Source: Streptomyces sp. NBC_00433
GTDB taxonomy: Bacteria; Actinomycetota; Actinomycetes; Streptomycetales; Streptomycetaceae
Assembly (NCBI GenBank): GCA_036015235.1
Contig: CP107926.1
Coordinates: 8,922,573-8,986,572 of the forward strand
Length of the DNA: 64,000 nucleotides
Direction of reading: 5' to 3'
Both the position numbers and the translations under genes were made by a program. Under the pieces are notes generated by a model, which had not been told where the DNA came from, made no database searches, and worked only from the letters and a program-made list of their open reading frames with translations. Every line of letters starts with the position of its first letter. Within the stretch, counting starts at the first letter, position 1. Positions 9,245 through 18,457 of the stretch are shown here, piece after piece.

Positions 9245-9842
9245 CACCCTCACAAGGTGGCTCGCCCACCACATCGCCGACCTCATCACCACGGCCGACC
9301 ATGCACAGACGGCCGGAACGGCAGAGGAGGCCGCCCACGCGGCCGAGCAGTGCCGCCGTGCCATCCTCGACCTGTGGGCGCACCGCACCGCCTGGCCGAA
9401 CGGGTGGCCGCCGCCGGGAGCTAGGCGAATGGCGGAGATCCTGAACAACATCGACGAACCTGCTTTCGGATTCCAGCAAGGCAGCAGGCTCTCTGCACTT
9501 CAGCGACTCCACCACCAAGTCCTTGCGGCACTGGCCGACGAGGGGACTGCAGGCGAACCAGTCGACGCCGAACAGGACTGGCTCAAGTCCTACGGACAGC
9601 TGCTCGACGTCGACGAGCACGCGCTGCTGGCGCTCTATGCGGGCCGTGACGACCGCGCAGGCGCCTCCGCCGAAGCACCCAGGACGAAGCAACCTGCCGA
9701 CGCGGACCCCCGCCCGGACGGGCCGACCGGTCCGGTACCACAGGTCCATCGCGCCGTGGACCTGGCGGACAGATATCGCGAGACTGTCAGCTCACTGCTC
9801 GCGGATGACGCCAAGGACACGCCGACCAAGCCGCATTTGTGA
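9192..9842 (+). CDS. Small helical companion protein of the STAND NTPase
   Basis: About 216 residues. The ATG at 9192 lies 53 bp inside the 3' end of the STAND gene; a second in-frame ATG is at 9222. No other start exists upstream in this frame close enough to avoid the overlap. The protein is predicted helical and hydrophilic with no recognisable catalytic motif, and its tail is proline- and aspartate-rich. The overlap implies translational coupling and a shared function, for example regulation or stabilisation of the STAND protein. I do not recognise the family; the partnership is inferred from position. Confidence 0.7.
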   Translation: MKLGEKILHEMDATATSDTLTRWLAHHIADLITTADHAQTAGTAEEAAHAAEQCRRAILDLWAHRTAWPNGWPPPGARRMAEILNNIDEPAFGFQQGSRLSALQRLHHQVLAALADEGTAGEPVDAEQDWLKSYGQLLDVDEHALLALYAGRDDRAGASAEAPRTKQPADADPRPDGPTGPVPQVHRAVDLADRYRETVSSLLADDAKDTPTKPHL

Positions 9843-9912
9843 CGGAGTAGCGATCTTGAGGGGTTTGGTGGCTCTGGTCTGGTGTCCCAGGTGGGCTTTT
9901 TTGGGGGACAGA

Positions 9913-11580
9913 GGGGTCTGTCAGCGAGTGGCTCTGTTCCGTAGTCGGTGGTGACGGTTGGTGACGGGCGTCGTTGACGTTGTATGCGAGATGCCAACTC
10001 CCCTGTAGCAATGGTGTTTTCAGGGCTTTCTGCTCTGGTCATCGAGGATGTGGCGGATGACGATGAGGTGATCCGGGTCGTCGCACGGACCCCGAATGTT
10101 CCCTTCCCCTGCCCGATGTGTGGGGGTCCCGACGGGCAAGGTGCACGGCTACCACGGCCGGACGGTTGCAGATTTGCCGGTCGACGGCCGGCAGGTCGTC
10201 ATCGATGTCCAGGTGCGACGCCTGGTCTGTCCAGTCCTGGGCTGCCGTCGGCAGACCTTCCGCGAGCAGGTCCCTGGGCTGCTGGAGCGTCTGCAGCGCC
10301 GCACCACGCGTCTGACCGGCCAGGTCTCGGAGGTGGTCAAGGAGTTATGCGGCCGGGCGGCTTCGCGCCTAGCGCGGTTCCTGGCCACGCCGGTGTCCTA
10401 TGCCACCGCCTTGCGGCTGCTTCGAGGCATCCCGCCGCCGACAGTGCGCGTCCCACGGGTGATCGGGGTCGACGACTTCGCCCTGCGCCGCCGCCACCGA
10501 TACGCCACGGTCATCATCGACGCTGAGACCGGGGAGCGCGTCGATGTCCTGCCCGACCGCGAGGCCGCCGCCACATTGGAGGCATGGCTCCGTGGGAAGT
10601 ACGAGGTCGAGGCCGTGTGCCGGGACGGCTCGGCCACCTACGCCGAGGCGATCCGCCGGGCACTACCGAATGCGGTGCAGGTCAGCGACCGATGGCACCA
10701 GTGGAAAAACCTGTGCGACAAGATCCTGGCCGAAGTCCGTGCCCACGCCCCTTGCTGGGCCACCGTCAACCCGCCCCGTCCCGGCGGCGTCCGCGAGCAG
10801 ACCACCCGCGAGCGCCGGCACAAAGTCCACGCCCTCCTCGGCCAGGGCGTCGGCCTGCTCGAATGCGCCCGCAGACTGGGCATCGCCCTGAACACCGTCA
10901 AGCGATACGCCCGCAGCCCCGAACCGTCCGCCGACCACATCGCCCCCCGCTACCGACCAACCCTGGTCGACCCCTACCGCGACCACCTGCGCCGACGCCG
11001 GTCCGAGACCCCGGCCGTCCCCGTCACCCACCTCCTCCACGAGATCAGGGAGCTGGGCTACACCGGCAGCGCCAACCTGCTGGTCCGCTACCTCAACCAA
11101 GGCCGCGCCGAAGGCGACCGCCCCGTGACAACCCCCCGCACCTCGCCCGGCTCCTGCTCACCCACCCCGAACACCTGTGGACCAAGGACACCGACCTGCT
11201 CGCCCTCCTCACGGCGGCCTGCCCCGAGATGACCCAGCTCACCGCCCTCATCCGCGAATTCGCCGCCCTCCTGACACCCGCCCGAGGGCAACGACTCCAA
11301 GCTCACCGGATGGATCGCCCAAGCCCGCGGCGCCAACCTGCCCCACCTGCACAGCTTCTGCAACGGCCTCGAACTCGACCGCGCCGCCGTCAACGCCGGC
11401 CTCACCCTGCCCTGGAACAACGGCCGCACCGAAGGCCTCAACACCCGAACAAAGAAGATCATGCGGCAGATGCACGGCCGAGCAGGATTCGACCTCCTCC
11501 GTCACCGCATCCTGCTCCAATGACTGCCACCGACCGTCACCACCGACTACGGAACAGAGCCACTCGCTGGACAGACCCCC
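9913..11580. mobile_element. ISL3-family insertion sequence, decayed
   Basis: Terminal inverted repeats are visible: GGCTCTGTTCCGTAGTCGG and onward at 9930-9957 pairs exactly with its reverse complement at 11534-11561. The pairing continues outward with a single-base indel to about 9913 and 11580. The transposase between them is frameshifted, so the element is probably immobile on its own. No target-site duplication could be recognised. It sits directly behind the STAND operon. Confidence 0.8.
10011..11523 (+). pseudogene. ISL3-family transposase, frameshifted
   Basis: Reading from the ATG at 10011, the N-terminus (MVFSGLSALVIEDV, then a PCPMCGG zinc motif) is in one frame. Near 10125 it shifts to the frame holding most of the protein (VIGVDDFALRRRHRYATVIID, VSDRWHQWKNL, both ISL3 signatures). 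Further shifts are needed near 11125 and again near 11290 to reach the C-terminal block (LPWNNGRTEGLNTRTKK) and the stop at 11521. An in-frame TTA codon occurs near 10346. Three frame changes make sequencing error unlikely as the sole cause; this is a decayed copy. Confidence 0.82.
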
Positions 11581-11594
11581 ACAGGGCAGTACAC

Positions 11595-12287
11595 CTACTC
11601 GGCCTCCAGGTGGCCTGCCGTGATCACGCCGTCGTCGACGGTGTAGGTGCCGTGGTACTCGTGCGTGCTGCCGTCTTTGTCCTGAGTGCTCAGCTGCACG
11701 GCGACGACGTGACCTGTGACGGACTGGACGGTGACGGAGGTTGTCGCTGTGGTTGCGAAGCCTGCGATGAAGCTGCTGTAGCTCGGGTCGAGGTTGCGGC
11801 CGCCCAGGTCCCAGGCTGTCCGGTAGTCCTTGGCGTTGATTGCCTGGAAGTACCGCTGGACTGTCTGCTGAGGTTCGAGGGTCGCGGTGGGCGACGGACG
11901 TGGCCCGGTCGGCGCCGAGACCTCGCCGGGATGCAGCGTCGTCAGCGCGAAGCCGCCCGCGGCCAGGAGAAACGCGGCGACGAGCCCGACGAGGGACGGC
12001 ATGATCCTGGCGGACCGCATGCGGCTGGTGGCGAGGGAGGCGGCCTGGACCTGACTCCAGCGCGACGGGTCGACCGTCACGAGAGGATCGGCTACCGGGA
12101 CCGCATGGGGCGCATCGGACGTAGTGGCGGCCTCGGCCCCCTCCGGGCGGCGCGTGCCCGGCAATGCCGCCCGCACGGCCCAGGCCAGGCCGGTCCGTTC
12201 GCCTGCAGGCGGCTGGAACGCTGGAGCACGGCGCGAGACGATGGCCACGACCCGGCCGGCCAGGGATTCAGCGCGCACGGCCGTCAC
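11595..12287 (-). CDS. Single-pass membrane protein with extracytoplasmic NTF2-like domain
   Basis: A 230-residue protein. About 90 cytoplasmic residues are followed by one transmembrane helix (SLVGLVAAFLLAAGGFAL, about residues 97-115), a short proline-rich linker, and a domain of about 100 residues outside the membrane. That domain (QQTVQRYFQAINAKDYRTAWDL) resembles SnoaL/NTF2-like folds seen in Gram-positive anchored proteins. Its start overlaps the stop of the upstream membrane gene by 4 nt, so the two form an operon. Function unknown; similar pairs occur on Streptomyces mobile DNA. Confidence 0.65.
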   Translation of the reverse strand: MTAVRAESLAGRVVAIVSRRAPAFQPPAGERTGLAWAVRAALPGTRRPEGAEAATTSDAPHAVPVADPLVTVDPSRWSQVQAASLATSRMRSARIMPSLVGLVAAFLLAAGGFALTTLHPGEVSAPTGPRPSPTATLEPQQTVQRYFQAINAKDYRTAWDLGGRNLDPSYSSFIAGFATTATTSVTVQSVTGHVVAVQLSTQDKDGSTHEYHGTYTVDDGVITAGHLEAE

Positions 12288-12754
12288 TCCCCCTGGCCTT
12301 CACCGTCGGACACATTGCTCTGGCCGTCCGGGGGCGTCATGCCGGGGCGGCCGTTCTCAGTGGAGCTAGGGTCCGGGGGCCGGACGAGGAATGCGGCCTG
12401 GGCGCTCTCTCCCAGGCGCGGGGTGGTGGCGGTGAGCGCGGTGACGCTGGCCTGAACGGCCAAGGGGATGAACGCTGTCACTCTTTCCAGCAGCGAAGGC
12501 GTCCCGGCCCCGACGATCATCGCTACCCAGGCGGTGGCACTGTGCCCGGATGTGCGCGCTGCGACCGCCACACCGGTCCCGACGACGAGCCGCAGGGCGG
12601 TGGCGGTGGCGTAGGCCAGGGGTCCCAGCGTCGGCCCGCCACCCGGATTCTCCCAAGGCCACAGGTGATGGCGGCGTACGGCCGTCCAGAATTCCAGCGC
12701 CTCGACGGCGAAGCCACCGAACAGCCCCCACCACGCCGCGCCCACCCAGGTCAT
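12284..12754 (-). CDS. Small multi-pass membrane protein
   Basis: A 156-residue protein with hydrophobic stretches at about 5-20, 47-65 and 72-105, followed by a hydrophilic tail. Read on the minus strand it is the first gene of a two-gene unit with the NTF2-like membrane protein (4-nt overlap). The composition resembles small membrane proteins of Streptomyces integrative or conjugative DNA, but no family is recognised with confidence. Confidence 0.6.
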   Translation of the reverse strand: MTWVGAAWWGLFGGFAVEALEFWTAVRRHHLWPWENPGGGPTLGPLAYATATALRLVVGTGVAVAARTSGHSATAWVAMIVGAGTPSLLERVTAFIPLAVQASVTALTATTPRLGESAQAAFLVRPPDPSSTENGRPGMTPPDGQSNVSDGEGQGE

Positions 12755-13957
12755 GCCTCGATGCTAGGCACGGCGTCACGAGCATGAGGCCAACTCGCAC
12801 ATTTCCCCCCGTCAGCGCCGGCTCCAGCCGCGAAGCGCAGGCGCTTCTGCCCTCGCTGCGCAGCGGTCGGCCCGGCCAGCACGCCTGGCACACCGATCGT
12901 CGACGGCGCGGCCAGCCCTGCAGGCGCCCGATGGCGTCGGCGCTGGTGTTCCAGCACGCGGACAGCACCTGTTCGGCTTACACGCCGGACGCCACGCGGG
13001 CGTCGAGGGCGCCGGTCAGCTCACCGGTCTGGCGCAGGTGCGCGCGGTGCATCGTCCACTGCGCGCGTTTCACGGCGGCCTTTCGGCCGGGAAGATTCCC
13101 AGTCCCACTGCGGTGTCGCCGACAGTGCCCCTGCCCTGGCCCGCTCGGTCTTGAACAGCAACCGCATGCCGGTGAGCTGCTTCTTGGTGCCGAACGTCAC
13201 CCGAGCGGTGATGGGAGCGGTGCCTTCCTCGGTCACGCGCTCATCATCCCGTGCCGCCCGTGCCGCCCGTGTCGCCTGCTGCCGGATCATCTGCCGGAAG
13301 GGGTGTGGGGTGTTCGTGGGGGAGGGGAGGCTGTGTCGGGCCGGCGGGTTCGCGGCTTCGGCGGCGCAGCCACTCGCGCCACAATTCCAGGCGATCCCGG
13401 CTGTCCTGCGGAATCACCGTGCTCAGGAGCAGAGTCAGGGCGCCGGGAGCGGAGGCGAGCAGCAGGCTCCACCGCGTCGACCACAGGCTGGCACCCGAAA
13501 TACCTCATCAAAGCGCCGCTGACGGCACGACGGCAGACCGTAGGAATTGTGCGACGGTACGACGGCGCACCAAGGCGACCCCGCCCGCGTCGCCGGAACG
13601 GTCGCCGGGTGGAGAAGTCCGAGATCCTGCGCAGCCTCATCCAGACCGCCTTCACCAGTCCGCCCACCACCGAGCCTCTGGCAACGCCCTGGACCACCGG
13701 ACCCGCGACTGACGAGGGTGCTGTGCGCCAGTCGACTGGCGCACAGCACCCTCGTACCGATTGAAGTACCTGGTCGTTGGCGATCGGGTCTGGTGCACGA
13801 TCGGGTGACGTCTTGACCTGCCCCACCTCTCAGGATCCTGTGAGCTGCTCGGTCTCGGCGGTCGCAGCTTCGCGGCCTCGATACGGGCGCACTGCTCAGC
13901 CACAGTGATTTCGAGCAGGTGCGTTCCCCACAGGCTCAGGCTGGGGAGCTTCTCCCA
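12755..13957. other. 1.2 kb without a confident gene, decayed coding remnants
   Basis: No reading frame here has the features of an intact gene. A minus-strand frame starting with GTG at 13236 (VTEEGTAPITARVTF...) and another near 12960 (SACWNTSADAIGRLQGW) look like remnants of genes, but both run into random-looking sequence. The perfect palindrome at 13712-13755 is the only clear structure. Confidence 0.5.
13712..13755. repeat. Perfect 44-bp palindrome without a loop
   Basis: The 22 bases from 13712 (ACGAGGGTGCTGTGCGCC...) are followed immediately by their exact reverse complement, centred on GTCGAC. It could act as a bidirectional terminator hairpin between degraded minus-strand DNA and the plus-strand gene at 13958. 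Alternatively it could be two copies of a transposon end joined head to head. No T-run follows. Confidence 0.9.
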
Positions 13958-14566
13958 ATGGCGGATTCTTCAGCGCTCGTGTCGCTGGCTAGTGGGTTGG
14001 GTGGTGCAGCCATTGGCGCGGGTGCTGCCATCTGGGTGGCGATGGTTCAGCGTCGGCACCAGAGGGAGGAAGCGTCTTGGTCTCGCGCGGAGCTGATCAG
14101 CAACACGGTGATCACTCAGCTGATGTCTCTGCGCACCACGGGATGGGCTCGGATGGACGTGCTGCTCCGTACTCAGCAGAGCCTCAGCGCCGGGGTTGAA
14201 GTCCAACTCGAAGCGTTCGACCAAGAGGCTAGCCAGGCAACCCTGAAGAACGTGGAGGTGAGCTACGCCGTGATGGCGGATGTGGGCGAGGAGGTGAACC
14301 GCCTCTCCGCCCAGATCTTCGACGAGCTTCTGGACGCCCAGCAGAAGATCCGCCAACAGATCCTCAACCACTCGGCTGGCGTTCCGTGCGTCGCCGAAGA
14401 CGAGTCAGCCATCAACCACCAGTTGGAGCAGGTCAAGCAGCTCCGCACCGCGCTCAACGCAGCGCTTCTTGAACGCATTGCTTTGGTGGCTGAAACGCTG
14501 CGCGGGAGCCGTCGGCCCCGGAGTCGAGTGAGCCCACGGGGCCCGTCTGGTCCTCCGCCTTCGTGA
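13958..14566 (+). CDS. Hypothetical N-terminally anchored coiled-coil protein
   Basis: About 202 residues from the ATG at 13958, which has a GGGAG ribosome-binding site about 12 bp upstream. Residues about 5-26 (VSLASGLGGAAIGAGAAIWVAMV) form one transmembrane helix. A long charged helical region follows (QRRHQREEASW...), with predicted coiled coil near residues 120-180. No catalytic motif is visible. It resembles generic membrane-anchored helical proteins of Streptomyces; function unknown. Confidence 0.6.
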   Translation: MADSSALVSLASGLGGAAIGAGAAIWVAMVQRRHQREEASWSRAELISNTVITQLMSLRTTGWARMDVLLRTQQSLSAGVEVQLEAFDQEASQATLKNVEVSYAVMADVGEEVNRLSAQIFDELLDAQQKIRQQILNHSAGVPCVAEDESAINHQLEQVKQLRTALNAALLERIALVAETLRGSRRPRSRVSPRGPSGPPPS

Positions 14567-14582
14567 AAGCTGATCGTTCTTC

Positions 14583-14764
14583 GTGCGGCCAACTGAGACG
14601 CTCACTGGCCAACTGAGGCGCTCAGTCACAGAAGAAGAGGAAGACGACCCCGGCTACCGGCACGTCGGCGTTGAGATCGTCTGCACGCCGGAAGTCGCTG
14701 ATGCCATCGCGCAGCAGTTGCCGGACGCGAGCAATGCTCAGGACTTGTGGATCAGCCCGAGAGG
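14583..14764 (+). pseudogene. Gene fragment cut by the IS256-family element
   Basis: A short frame (EEEEDDPGYRHVGVEIVCTPEVADAIAQQLPDA...) reads well, then runs into the left flank of the IS256 element without a natural end. Two copies of a GGCCAACTGAG-type word precede it (about 14587-14625). Most likely the 5' piece of a gene broken by insertion. Confidence 0.4.
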
Positions 14765-14844
14765 GTATGCGGAGGGCGTACCTTCCCGATGATCCTGTGA
14801 TGGTCTCCGAGTAGGCCCGCGTTCGTAGCGCGGGTCGGGAAGGC

Positions 14845-16104
14845 ATGCCCGTGCTGAGCGTAGTCACCGACGAGGGCTCCACCCAATCCGGCTCCCTGAT
14901 CGACGAGATCGTCCGCGAGGGCGCCCGCCGCATGCTGGCCGCCGCGCTGGAAGCGGAAGTCAACCAGTACATAGCCGAGTTGGCCGCCGAGACCGACGAT
15001 CACGGGCGGCGCCTGGTGGTCCGCAACGGCCATCACCGGCCCCGCACCGTGGTCACCGCGGCAGGTCCGGTCGAGGTCACCGCGCCCCGGGTGAACGACC
15101 GCCGCGTGGACGAGGCCACCGGCGAGCGCAAGCGGTTCTCGTCGAAGATCCTGGCGCCGTGGTGCCGCAAGTCCCCGAAGATCTCGGAGGTGCTGCCCCT
15201 GCTCTATCTGCACGGGCTGTCGTCCGGAGACTTCGTGCCCGCGCTGGAGCAGTTCCTCGGCGGCGCTGCCGGTCTGTCGCCGGCGACCGTCACCAGGCTG
15301 ACGAAACAGTGGGGCGAGGACCACGCCGCCTTCCAGGACCGGGACTTGTCCGACCGGGACTTCGTCTACGTGTGGGCCGACGGGGTGCACCCGAAGGTCC
15401 GTCTCGGCCAGACGCACTCGTGCGTCCTGGTCCTGCTCGGGGTGCGCCTGGACGGCACCAAGGAGCTGATCGCGCTGGCAGAGGGCCTACGCGAGTCCAC
15501 CGAGTCGTGGGCCGACCTGCTGCGCCACTGCCGGCGACGCGGAATGCGTGACCCCGAGCTGGTGGTCGGCGACGGTGCCATGGGCTTGTGGCGGGCACTG
15601 GCCGAGGTGTTTCCCGCTGCCCGGCAGCAAAGATGTTGGGTTCACAAAGCCCGCAACGTCACGAACTGCCTGCCGAAGTCCGCACAGCCGGGCGCCACGA
15701 AGGCGATGCAGGAGATCTACAACGCCGAGAGCCGCACCCACGCGGAGAAGGCGATCGAGGCGTTCGCGAAGACCTACGGCGCCAAGTTCCCCAAGGCCCT
15801 CGCGAAGATCACCGATGACCAGGACGAGCTGCTGGCGTTCTACGACTTCCCGGCCGAGCACTGGATCCACCTTCGGACCACGAACCCGATCGAGTCGACG
15901 TTCTCGACGGTCAAGCTCCGCACGAAGGTCACTCGCGGCGCGGGCAGCCCGGCCGCAGCCCTGGCGATGGTGTTCAAGCTGGTGGAGTCGGCCCAGGCTC
16001 GCTGGCGGGCGATCACCGGGGCTCAGCTTGTTGCTCTGGTCCGCTCCGGGGCGAGGTGCGAGAACGGTGTCCTGGTCGAGTGCGAGGAGGTCAACGCTGC
16101 CTGA
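14845..16104 (+). CDS. IS256-family (mutator type) transposase
   Basis: A 419-residue full-length transposase of the Transposase_mut family. Recognisable blocks are SGSLIDEIVREGARRMLAAALEAEV, GPVEVTAPRVNDRR, FVYVWADGVHPKVRL (first catalytic D), DGAMGLWRALAEVFP (second catalytic D) and IRLRTTNPIESTF-like HLRTTNPIESTF near the C-terminus carrying the E. The frame is intact, so the protein may be active. I could not find matching terminal inverted repeats: the left flank is near 14765, but the sequence after the stop shows no complementary end, so the right end may be deleted. Confidence 0.9.
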   Translation: MPVLSVVTDEGSTQSGSLIDEIVREGARRMLAAALEAEVNQYIAELAAETDDHGRRLVVRNGHHRPRTVVTAAGPVEVTAPRVNDRRVDEATGERKRFSSKILAPWCRKSPKISEVLPLLYLHGLSSGDFVPALEQFLGGAAGLSPATVTRLTKQWGEDHAAFQDRDLSDRDFVYVWADGVHPKVRLGQTHSCVLVLLGVRLDGTKELIALAEGLRESTESWADLLRHCRRRGMRDPELVVGDGAMGLWRALAEVFPAARQQRCWVHKARNVTNCLPKSAQPGATKAMQEIYNAESRTHAEKAIEAFAKTYGAKFPKALAKITDDQDELLAFYDFPAEHWIHLRTTNPIESTFSTVKLRTKVTRGAGSPAAALAMVFKLVESAQARWRAITGAQLVALVRSGARCENGVLVECEEVNAA

Positions 16105-16145
16105 AACCGGTGGCGCGAACGGAAGCCGTCCGAGAACATCCAACC

Positions 16146-16739
16146 GTGTCCCAAGAAGAGTCAGGACGTTACCGAGCAGGTCAGACCGCCTTGCTTGCCA
16201 CGGTGGCGGAAGCCGAACCACTGGTTGAGAACTGGCGTCGGCGATTCGACGCCTCCGCAGCGGCCGGGATTCCCGCCCACGTGACGGTGCTCTTCCCGTT
16301 CCTCGACGTCGATCTCATCAGTGCCGCGGTCATCGGTGATCTCACGACCCTGATCGCCGGGCATGACTCCTTCACGGTCCGGTTCGACGAGTCTGGCCGC
16401 TTCCCTGACGTGCTCTACCTGGCGCCGACCCCAGACCAGCCGCTTCGCGCGCTGACCGAGTCCATTACCACACGATGGCCGGAGGCGCCGCCCTACGGGG
16501 GACAGTTTGCCGAGGTCATCCCGCACCTGACCGTCGCCCATGGGCAGCCATCCCGGATCTTCGGCGAGGTGGAGGCGGAACTGGCCGACCGGTTGCCCGT
16601 CACCGCGACGATTTCGTCGGTGAGCCTGTTCGTGAGCGACGGTCAATGCTGGCGGTGTCACGCGAACTTTCCGATGCTCGGCGCATCGAGCAATACCCCA
16701 CCTCGCCAACCCGGCAGCGTGTCAATCCACAACTCTTGA
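16146..16739 (+). CDS. 2H phosphoesterase (2'-5' RNA ligase-like)
   Basis: About 197 residues from the GTG at 16146. Two HxT motifs of the 2H superfamily are present: HVTVLFPF (about residue 43) and HLTVAHG (about 137), with the expected spacing. Such enzymes act on cyclic phosphates of RNA or nucleotides. It begins only 41 bp after the IS256 transposase stop, so its native promoter may have been displaced. Its precise substrate cannot be told; cleavage of cyclic oligonucleotide signals is possible but is inference. Confidence 0.75.
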   Translation: MSQEESGRYRAGQTALLATVAEAEPLVENWRRRFDASAAAGIPAHVTVLFPFLDVDLISAAVIGDLTTLIAGHDSFTVRFDESGRFPDVLYLAPTPDQPLRALTESITTRWPEAPPYGGQFAEVIPHLTVAHGQPSRIFGEVEAELADRLPVTATISSVSLFVSDGQCWRCHANFPMLGASSNTPPRQPGSVSIHNS

Positions 16740-16839
16740 CAATTGCTCCGACCGGCGGCAGACACCACGCTCCGGCATAGAGCAGAAACGCCTTTGAACC
16801 AATGCGGTCAGAGCACGGGGCTGCGGTTCGCCAGGCCGG

Positions 16840-17095
16840 TTGGGTCGGCAGACGGTGCCGGGGCGGGGCCGGGGGTGCGGTGCGGGCCGGGCCACACTGG
16901 GCTCCAAAGTACGCCCCTTCGATCTTGCAGGCTGGGGTGACGTCGTACTGCTCGGTGGGCACCTGGTCGTAGGGCTGGCCGTCGACGGGCTCGCAGAGGG
17001 CGGCTGGGGCGCGGAAGCCGACGGCAGCGGGCAGGACCTGGAGCCGGCCTTGCTGACTGTTCTAGCTGTGTAGGCGGATCTGCACGTGGGTACGG
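16840..17095 (-). pseudogene. Decayed copy of the DUF6233-like gene found at 38.4-38.9 kb
   Basis: On the minus strand this stretch matches the middle of the intact gene at 38419-38928. The protein piece PTEQYDVTPACKIEGAYFG corresponds to PTERPGITPAWKVEESVYFG. The DNA words ctggtcgtagggctggcc and cgcggaag, and the run of gcagggc units, are shared in order. The upstream portion is in another frame and the C-terminal CxxC part is missing, so it is a remnant. Confidence 0.7.
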
Positions 17096-17161
17096 CCTGC
17101 TTCGCTAGCGTGGCCGGGTGAAATCCTTCAACCGTGTTCATCCGCCGGACAGGCGGCCCGC

Positions 17162-18457
17162 GTGACCTCTACTGCTTCCCTGTTCGCCTGCCGCGCTGAC
17201 GATGTGACGCTGGAGCGTGTGCGTGAGCTGGTCGCCATCGGCCAGCCGGAGAGCTTGACCTTGGAGTACAAGGAGAGCTACGCCCAGAAGATCCCCGACT
17301 CGGTCGCGGCGATGGCCAACAGCTACGGCGGGCTCATCCTGGTCGGCGTTACCGAACGCAACGTGCCCGACCGGATCACGGGCGTCCCGGAGCCGACGAT
17401 CGTCCAGATCGTCAACGCCTGCCACCAGAAACTGGAACCGCCGTGGGAGCCGGAGATCATCCCCGTCGCCCTGCCCGGCACTGACGGCCTGATGGTCCTG
17501 GTCGTCCGCGTCGACCCCGCCAAAGCGCCGCGCCCGCTGCTGATCAGTGGGGCGGCCCCGATCCGCCTTCACGGACGCAACGCGGTCGCGGACCTGTCGC
17601 GCTTGACGCAGCTGGTCAACGAGGCCGCACCCCAGACGGTGGCCACCGGAATGCGGCTTCCGCCGGCGGAGCTTCCCCGCGGTGACGACGGGCAGGAGGC
17701 AGCCGACTTCGTCGTGCGTACGGGCATGTTCGTGCCGGTCGACGCCTCCGCCACCTGGAGCCCGCTGTCCGAGCGCGGTGTGCAGGCACTTGCTGATGCC
17801 CTGAACTCCTCTCCCCTGCACCGGGCCATGCTCCACTGGTGCTCATCAATGGGAGACGGGGGCCTGAACCCGTTCCACCGCTCCGGCTTTAACCGGGCCC
17901 GCAACGTTCGCCTGCTGTGGCAGGGCGGCCCGGGGGGAGGGGCGCCCTTCCCGCTGGAGGCCATAGCCAAGGTCGACCTGCCGGCTGCCTACGGCGCTGC
18001 CGTCTCGCACCTGCAGGTCACCCTGGAGGTCTTCGTACGCATCAGCCACACGACCTCGAGTCAGCCGGGTAGCCTGCGCCTTTCCGTGGCCCAACTGTAC
18101 GAACTGGTCGACGCCCTGGCAGCCTCGCTGGTCGACGAACCAGCCACCGCCGCGCTCGCCGTCCTCGCGGGGATCGACCCCTTGGTAGTGCCCCAGCCGA
18201 TTGGCCTGGACTTCAAAAGCAGCACGGACGTGCCCAAGCTGCTCGCGGGCAACGGCCTGACCTCGATCCTGGACGCAGGCACCTCTCGCGGGGCGAGCCT
18301 GCTGGCCGACCCCGGCGTCGACCAGCGAGACCCGGCGGAGCGCCAGGCCCTCATCGACAGCTGGCTCCAGCAGATCAGCCTGGACGCCGGGCTGCTCGGT
18401 ATGGAGAAGATCCTGGAGCAGCTCCACTCCGTCCCAGCAAACCCGTTGGGCGCATAA
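17162..18457 (+). CDS. AlbA_2 (Schlafen-type) domain protein
   Basis: A 431-residue protein starting with GTG. Residues 30-75 (LTLEYKESYAQKI...MANSYGGLILVGV) match the AlbA_2/Schlafen nucleic-acid binding domain, with its conserved E(F/Y)K and G(G/N)-hydrophobic-GV elements. The remaining 300 residues have no recognised motif. AlbA_2 proteins are often transcription regulators or members of defence loci. It lies between decayed DNA and the ABC-3C operon, on the same strand as the latter but 1 kb away. Role unknown. Confidence 0.75.
   Translation: MTSTASLFACRADDVTLERVRELVAIGQPESLTLEYKESYAQKIPDSVAAMANSYGGLILVGVTERNVPDRITGVPEPTIVQIVNACHQKLEPPWEPEIIPVALPGTDGLMVLVVRVDPAKAPRPLLISGAAPIRLHGRNAVADLSRLTQLVNEAAPQTVATGMRLPPAELPRGDDGQEAADFVVRTGMFVPVDASATWSPLSERGVQALADALNSSPLHRAMLHWCSSMGDGGLNPFHRSGFNRARNVRLLWQGGPGGGAPFPLEAIAKVDLPAAYGAAVSHLQVTLEVFVRISHTTSSQPGSLRLSVAQLYELVDALAASLVDEPATAALAVLAGIDPLVVPQPIGLDFKSSTDVPKLLAGNGLTSILDAGTSRGASLLADPGVDQRDPAERQALIDSWLQQISLDAGLLGMEKILEQLHSVPANPLGA

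Noticed and set aside
14765..16145. Complete IS256 element with inverted repeats
   Set aside because: No sequence after the transposase stop matches the left flank, so element ends could not be supported.
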